Shown: positions 23,901 to 30,600 of the stretch, one piece after another
Layout: every line of letters starts with the position of its first letter
Position numbering within the stretch: the stretch's first letter is position 1
Program-made: the position numbers and the translations under genes
Notes under the pieces: generated by a model
Database searches by the model: none
Told to the model about the DNA's origin: nothing
The model's input: only the letters and a program-made list of their open reading frames with translations
Assembly (NCBI GenBank): GCA_034096865.1
Contig: JAWQFJ010028255.1
Location: 16,985-80,984, forward strand
Source of the DNA: Theodoxus fluviatilis
Lineage: Eukaryota > Mollusca > Gastropoda > Cycloneritida > Neritidae
Direction of reading: 5' to 3'
DNA length: 64,000 nucleotides

Positions 23901-26900
23901 CATTTCCACAACACTATGGATGCTACTCAGGTCAGTTACATGCTTGACAAAGATGATTCCATGCACTTAGCACTTGGTGATTTGTTCATCAGTCTGTAGA
24001 CTGTGTGAGTTCAATATTCAAAAATTTATTTTTGTAGAAAAATGGTTTGGTTGCAAATTTTAAACATATTTGATGAATGAAAATTTAAGGAGCTCTTCTT
24101 TATGGCACCATTTTTTCCTACAGTTCTGCCTGCTCTTCTAGACAACTATACAAACATCTTCATGTTGCTATTTTCTGTGAGTCTCATTGGTCTGAATTGC
24201 CACATCATGGAGATTGTTTGATATCATCTCCAGAGACTTGCCCTCAAACCTCGTTATGATATACACAGAAGCAAGCAGGCCCTTGAGTACCAAACTTTCT
24301 TGGACAGATGTATGTAGTGAAGACATGTACACATTGGTGCCAGCCCTCGGTCATCCTGACCACTTCAATTCTCAGAAGCAAACAGCAAGCAAGATGAGAG
24401 TTGAGCAGCTTCCAGTGTACACTCATAATGTTTGTTGTCTTTGTCCTGCAGCCTTCGTGGTGTGGGCCAAGCAGCAGCTTCCAGTGTACACTCATAATGT
24501 TTGTTGTCATTGTCCTGCAGCCTTCGTGGTGTGGGCCAAGCAGCAGCTTCCAGTGTACACTCATAATGTTTGTTGTCATTGTCCTGCAGCCTTCGTGGTG
24601 TGGGCCAAGCAGCAGCTTCCAGTGTACACTCATAATGTTTGTTGTCTTTGTCCTGCAGCCTCCGTGGTGTGGGCCAAGCAGCAGCTTCCAGTGTACACTC
24701 ATAATGTTTGTTGTCTTTGTCATTGTCCTGCAGCCTTCGTGGTGTGGGCCAAGCAGGAGCTGAGTGCCTTTGTGGGGACGTTCCGACGCCAGGTTTTTGA
24801 AAGCAAGTCCAGCCTCTCCACCATGGCCGACTGCGTCCAGCTGGCAAAGTCCCACTGCCAGGAGGTAGGCACTGTTCTGCCTCTAAAACTCATGTGTTTC
24901 ACATCTGGTGTGGAGTATCTTGCACAGCCATACATGCATACATATGTGGATGCACACACAAACACATGAACTCATGCGCACTCACACACACACACACACA
25001 TGCAGGCATTTCCATGCAGAGCCCAAATAGATTTTGTCCACTATTAATTTTTTGTGTGGACTCTAGAAGTTAATGATGATGATGTTAAAGACTGCAATGT
25101 TGAATATAGTGATGACAGTGACAGGGATAGTGATGATGACAACAGCAGTGATGATTATATTATGTCCTTTTTCTGTCCAATCATCCATTAGTTTGAGCAT
25201 TTGTCTGTCTTTTGGTTCATGCATCATTTGTACTTCATGGATTCATCAACCCATCCCTCCTTCCCTTCTGTCTCATCCCTTCATCCATTTATCCATCCAT
25301 CCATCCTTTTGTCCATCCATCCATCCTTCTGTCCATCCATCCATCCATCCTTCTGTCCATTCATCCATCCTTTGTCCATCTATGCATGTTTCCTTCAGTC
25401 CATCCATCTATCCATCCTTCAAGCATTCATCCTTCCATCCATCCACCTGCCCACCCATCCATCCATCCATCCATCCATCCATCCATCCATCCATCCATCC
25501 ATCCATCCATCCATCCATCCATCCATCCATCCATCCATCAATCCACCCATGCATCCATCCATCCATGCATCCATTCATCCACCCACCCACCCACCCACCC
25601 AATGATCCATCCATCCATGCATCCATCCATCCACCCACCCACCCATCCATCCATCCATCCACCCATCCACCATCCATCCATCCATCCACCCATCCCATCC
25701 ATCCATCCATCCATCCATCCATCCATCCATCCATCCATCCATCCATATGTCATCATCATCCATGCATCCATCCACCCATCCATCCATCCATCCATCCATC
25801 CATCCATCCATCCATCCATCCATCCATCCATCCATCCATCCATCCATCCATCCATCCATCCATCCATCCATCCATCCATCATCCATCCATCCATCCATCC
25901 ATCCATCCATCCATCCATCCATCCATCCATCATCCACCCATGCATCCATCCATCCATCCATCCATCCATCCATCCATCCATCCATCCATCCATCCATCCA
26001 TCCATCCGCCATCCATCCTTTCATCCATCATCCATCCATCCATGCATCCTTCCATCCAACCATCCATCCATCCATCCATCCACCCATCCATCCATCCATC
26101 CATCCATCTATCATCCACCCACCCATCCATCCATTCATCCATCCAACCATCCACCCATCCATCCACCCATCCATCCACCTATCCATCCATCCATCGTCCA
26201 TCCATCCATCCATCCATCCATCCATCCATCCATCCATCCATCCATCCATCCATCCATCCATCCATCCATCCATCCATCCATCCACCCACCCATCCATCCA
26301 CCCATCCATCTATTCAAATGTCAGGTCCATCCACCCATCCATCCATACATCCATCCATGCATGCATCCATCACCCACCCACCCACCCACCCATCCACCCA
26401 CCCACCCACCCACCCATTATTTTTAATCCATCCATCCATCCATCCATCCACCATCCACCCACCCACCCACCCACCCACCCACTCACCCATCCATCCATCC
26501 ATCCATCCATCCACCCACCCACCCACGCATCCATCCATCCATCCATCCATCCATCCATCCACCCACCCATCCACTTTCCTGTGTTGCAGCTGAGCAGCAT
26601 AGGTCTGGACCTGGAGTTTAACCTGGCGGCCATGCTGGAAAACCCCATCCGCCTGGTGGTGGAGGAAACACGTGACCAGCTCATTGAGGCCATCAAGTAC
26701 CGGGCTGCCGTGAGTACAGGCATGCATTCATGCCCATGCACACACACGCAGGTGTGTACACACATGTTTGCAAACAAATACTTGCATGCACACATGCACA
26801 AATGCATGCAACAAGCAGGCACATATGCAAGTACACACACATGCCAGCATGTAAATGCATCCACATAAATTAATGTGCTTGTGAGCATGTGCACACACAT

Positions 26901-27078
26901 GCCTACATACATACACACGTGCCCATGTGCACACACATGCATACATACATGCACATGTGCCCATACACATACAGATAGGCACACATAATCACATGCACAC
27001 AACTTATGTGAACAAGTGGGCACTTACGCATACACATGCACTTGCACATACACACACACATGCGCATACACACACAAG

Positions 27079-27110
<32 letters not shown>

Positions 27111-27199
27111 AAAAATCATTATTGTCTATCCAGTTGACCTCATATCATAATATCATGAATAATGTAGTAGATTCATCTGTTAAGATCATTTTGTGCGTT

Positions 27200-27238
<39 letters not shown>

Positions 27239-27609
27239 TGACTAGAGAATTATCTTTCTATTTGTCCTATCCAGTGATGAAGTCACAGTTGTATTGTCTG
27301 GTGATTTGCGGACACCTAGGGATCTACATGGCTGTCACTGCTGATTGCCACAAATAGGGCACTGTTCTTGTAGGGATAAGGGATGGAATTCAAGAACAAA
27401 TGAAAGTCCCAGTGTACATTCGTACATTTGACTGTAGCAGTGTTCTTTGTCATTGGGTGGTGCGCCTCAGTCATCTGACCAATCAGTGCACAGGTACCAT
27501 GGGAACAGTCCCTGGGTGTGACTGCAAGCCATGGGACTGGTACTGACCACTACTCTACAGTGACCAGAGGCAAAAATCTCCAATACAGCTTTGAATGTAT
27601 GGGTCCACT

Positions 27610-27686
<77 letters not shown>

Positions 27687-30600
27687 GTTGTTGTTATTTA
27701 GTGACAATAATCGTGATATGAAACTAAAACGAGTGCTTGACAGCCTGCCTGGTTGTCTTACAGGAGGATCTCTGGAGGCCCATGAACCACCTCAACGCCA
27801 CCGACTGTGAGAAGTTTGTCCAAGCTCAGGCTGCTGCGGGCCTTCCCTCTGTGAAGGCCTACGTGTTTGGTAGGTGTCAGCCCCCTTCTCTCTCAGGGTA
27901 TTCTCTTGGGGTTGAGGAAATATTTTTATTTTGCAGTTGTTTTCTTTGGTGAGCATGCATGTGGATTCAGAGACTGAAGTCAAAGTGCACAGGCAGGTGC
28001 AGATGGGGCATGGAACACCAGTTGTCAGAGCAGGGCTGGGACAGACCTAGCCCTGCATTTTTGCTCTCTAGCAGCAGCAAGGGAATGATGTTGTCTGCCT
28101 TCAGGTTTCTGGTGACTTTTTTCGCTAGAACGCGCCAGGCAGCCCGGTTGGAGGCAGCAGCCTGAACCTCACGAGGAGGAAGATCTGCCCACTTGAAGTT
28201 TACCCCGAGGTTTTGTCTTTGTACCTCTTGCTTGGTCGTCCCCAGTTGCGGCTGCCCAGGACAAGTTCTTCATAGAACAGTTGTTTGGGAATCCTGGACT
28301 TGTCCATAGGAATGACATATTCAGCCCATCAAAGCTCTCCTCTAGCAAATGAACAAACAAACCATCAAGTTGGTTTAATTGATAACCATGGGCCTGCTCC
28401 AGAAATATGGTATGGAACACAACAGCCCTGGACATATGGTTTTTGGCATATATGCACAGTTTTGTTCCTCCCTTTCGTGAAAATGCACAATAAGAGGACA
28501 CAAAATTAAGCTGCACTTTCATTATCCACAAACATAGAAAAATTGAAGTAATTCACATTTGGGGATTTATGTCTTCCAAGGAATTTTTCTCTAAGATCTT
28601 CCTCTTCTTCATCACAAGCAAGACATGAAATCAGGGCATTAGCGTCTGTGTGTGACATATATTGTAAACGTGATGGAAAGTTGCAAAAGCTCCTTTGAGT
28701 ACAATTGGTTGTTTTTTTGTGTGCAAAGTCATAGACGTTGAATCAACAATCACAGTTGCACAGAAGGCAAGGTGCATCATAGATGTTCACCTTATACATT
28801 TATCCTCATTCACGCTCACACAGCTGACATAGAACAGGACATCCTATCCAAGGTGTGCTGTCATGTACTTTGTGTTTGCAGATGAGTGTTTTGTGGGGCT
28901 GACAATGAACACAATGCAGTTCGCCAAGAGTGTGCTGGCCATGGCAACGGAGCTGGTGAAGCTCTTTTCAGTGGAGATGGAGGAGTTCATAGCAGAGGCA
29001 CTGACCACAGTCTTCCAGGCCCAGGTGGTTCACTTCCAAGACTCGCTGTCTTCAGACAAGTTCACCAGGGAGGTCAGTGTCGCTCTTTGAGTCATACTAG
29101 TTTCTCTGCAGTCCCTTTTTAAAGGACTGCTCTCTAGATAGCTGCCTCTCTGTGGAAACGTTGCAAGGGCCACCCATGAGGCTATGCAGAGGAAACGTTG
29201 CAAGGGCCACCCATGAGGCTATGCAGAGGAAACGTTGCAAGGGCCACCCATGAGGCTATGCAGAGGAAACGTTGCAAGGGCCACCCATGAGGCTATGCAG
29301 AGGAAACGTTGCAAGGGCCACCCATGAGGCTATGCAGAGGAAACGTTGCAAGGGCCACCCATGAGGCTATGCAGAGGAAACGTTGTAAGGGCCACCCATG
29401 AGGCTATGCAGAGGAAACATTGCAAGGGCCACCCATGAGGCTATGCAGAGGAAACGTTGCAAGGGCCACCCATGAGGCTATGCAGAGGAAACGTTGCAAG
29501 GGCCACCCATGAGGCTATGCAGAGGAAACATTGCAAGGGCCACCCATGAGGCTATGCAGAGGAAACGTTGCAAGGGCCACCCATGAGGCTATGCAGAGGA
29601 AACGTTGCAAGGGCCACCCATGAGGCTATGCAGAGGAAACGTTGCAAGGGCCACCCATGAGGCTATGCAGAGGAAACGTTGCAAGGGCCACCCATGAGGC
29701 TATGCAGAGGAAACGTTGTTGCAAGGGCCACCCATGAGGCTATGCAGAGGAAACGTTGCAAGGGCCACCCATGAGGCTATGCAGAGGAAACGTTGCAAGG
29801 GCCACCCATGAGGCTATGCAGAGGAAACGTTGCAAGGGCCACCCATGAGGCTATGCAGAGGAAACGTAGAAATGTCTTCATCAATGCAACAGACAGTTCT
29901 GCCATAGAAAGTAATTCATCCAAAGCAGCAGGCTACAGTGAATAGGAGGCATGCAAGTGTAGCCAAGAAAACAGCTTTCAGCAGATTTTCACATCTCTGA
30001 AATACTGATCACTTGGGAAGAGATGAAATGTTGAGTGCAAATGATGAGATTTATCACAAGACAGCCAGGTTTATGGGAACTGTTTGGTTTTTATTGTCTG
30101 GCCTGCAGTAGCCAATAGATTCCAGGGTTTATAGTTTTCCAGTCTGTGCCATTTTACCCTGCCAAATGCTTGGAAAGTTTTCTAAAACTGTTTGGCTTCC
30201 ATTTTTGACTCACATGCGAAGCAAAAGTGAGTCTATGTACTGAGCCGTGTCGTCCGTCCGTCCGTCCGTCCGGGCGTAAAAAAACTTAAACGTTGGATTT
30301 TTCTCGGAGACTATTAAGTCTATCAACACCAAATGTGGCATGATGGTGTATGATGACAAGGCCTCAAAAAACATACATAGTGACTTGACCTTGCTTCAAG
30401 GTCAAGGTCACAGGAGCCATAAATGTGGTCTCAAAAACAGTCATTTTTCACATTTTCCCAATTTTCTCCCACGTTATTGAGAATGGCGACCTTAGCTACA
30501 AGTTGTATATAGGTCAAAGCAAGCCCTATCTTTTGATACCAGTTTGGTTGACCTTGCTTCAAGGTCAAGGTCACAGGAGCTCTTCAAAGTTGGATTGTAT

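Noticed and set aside
25073..26868. Long His/Pro/Ser/Ile frames on + and Met/Asp/Gly/Trp frames on -
   Set aside because: Translation of (CATC)n in every frame; no independent coding signal, and the array lies in an intron.
29153..29870. Regular 37-bp repeats resembling a CRISPR array
   Set aside because: Units are contiguous with no unique spacers, and the host is a eukaryotic intron.
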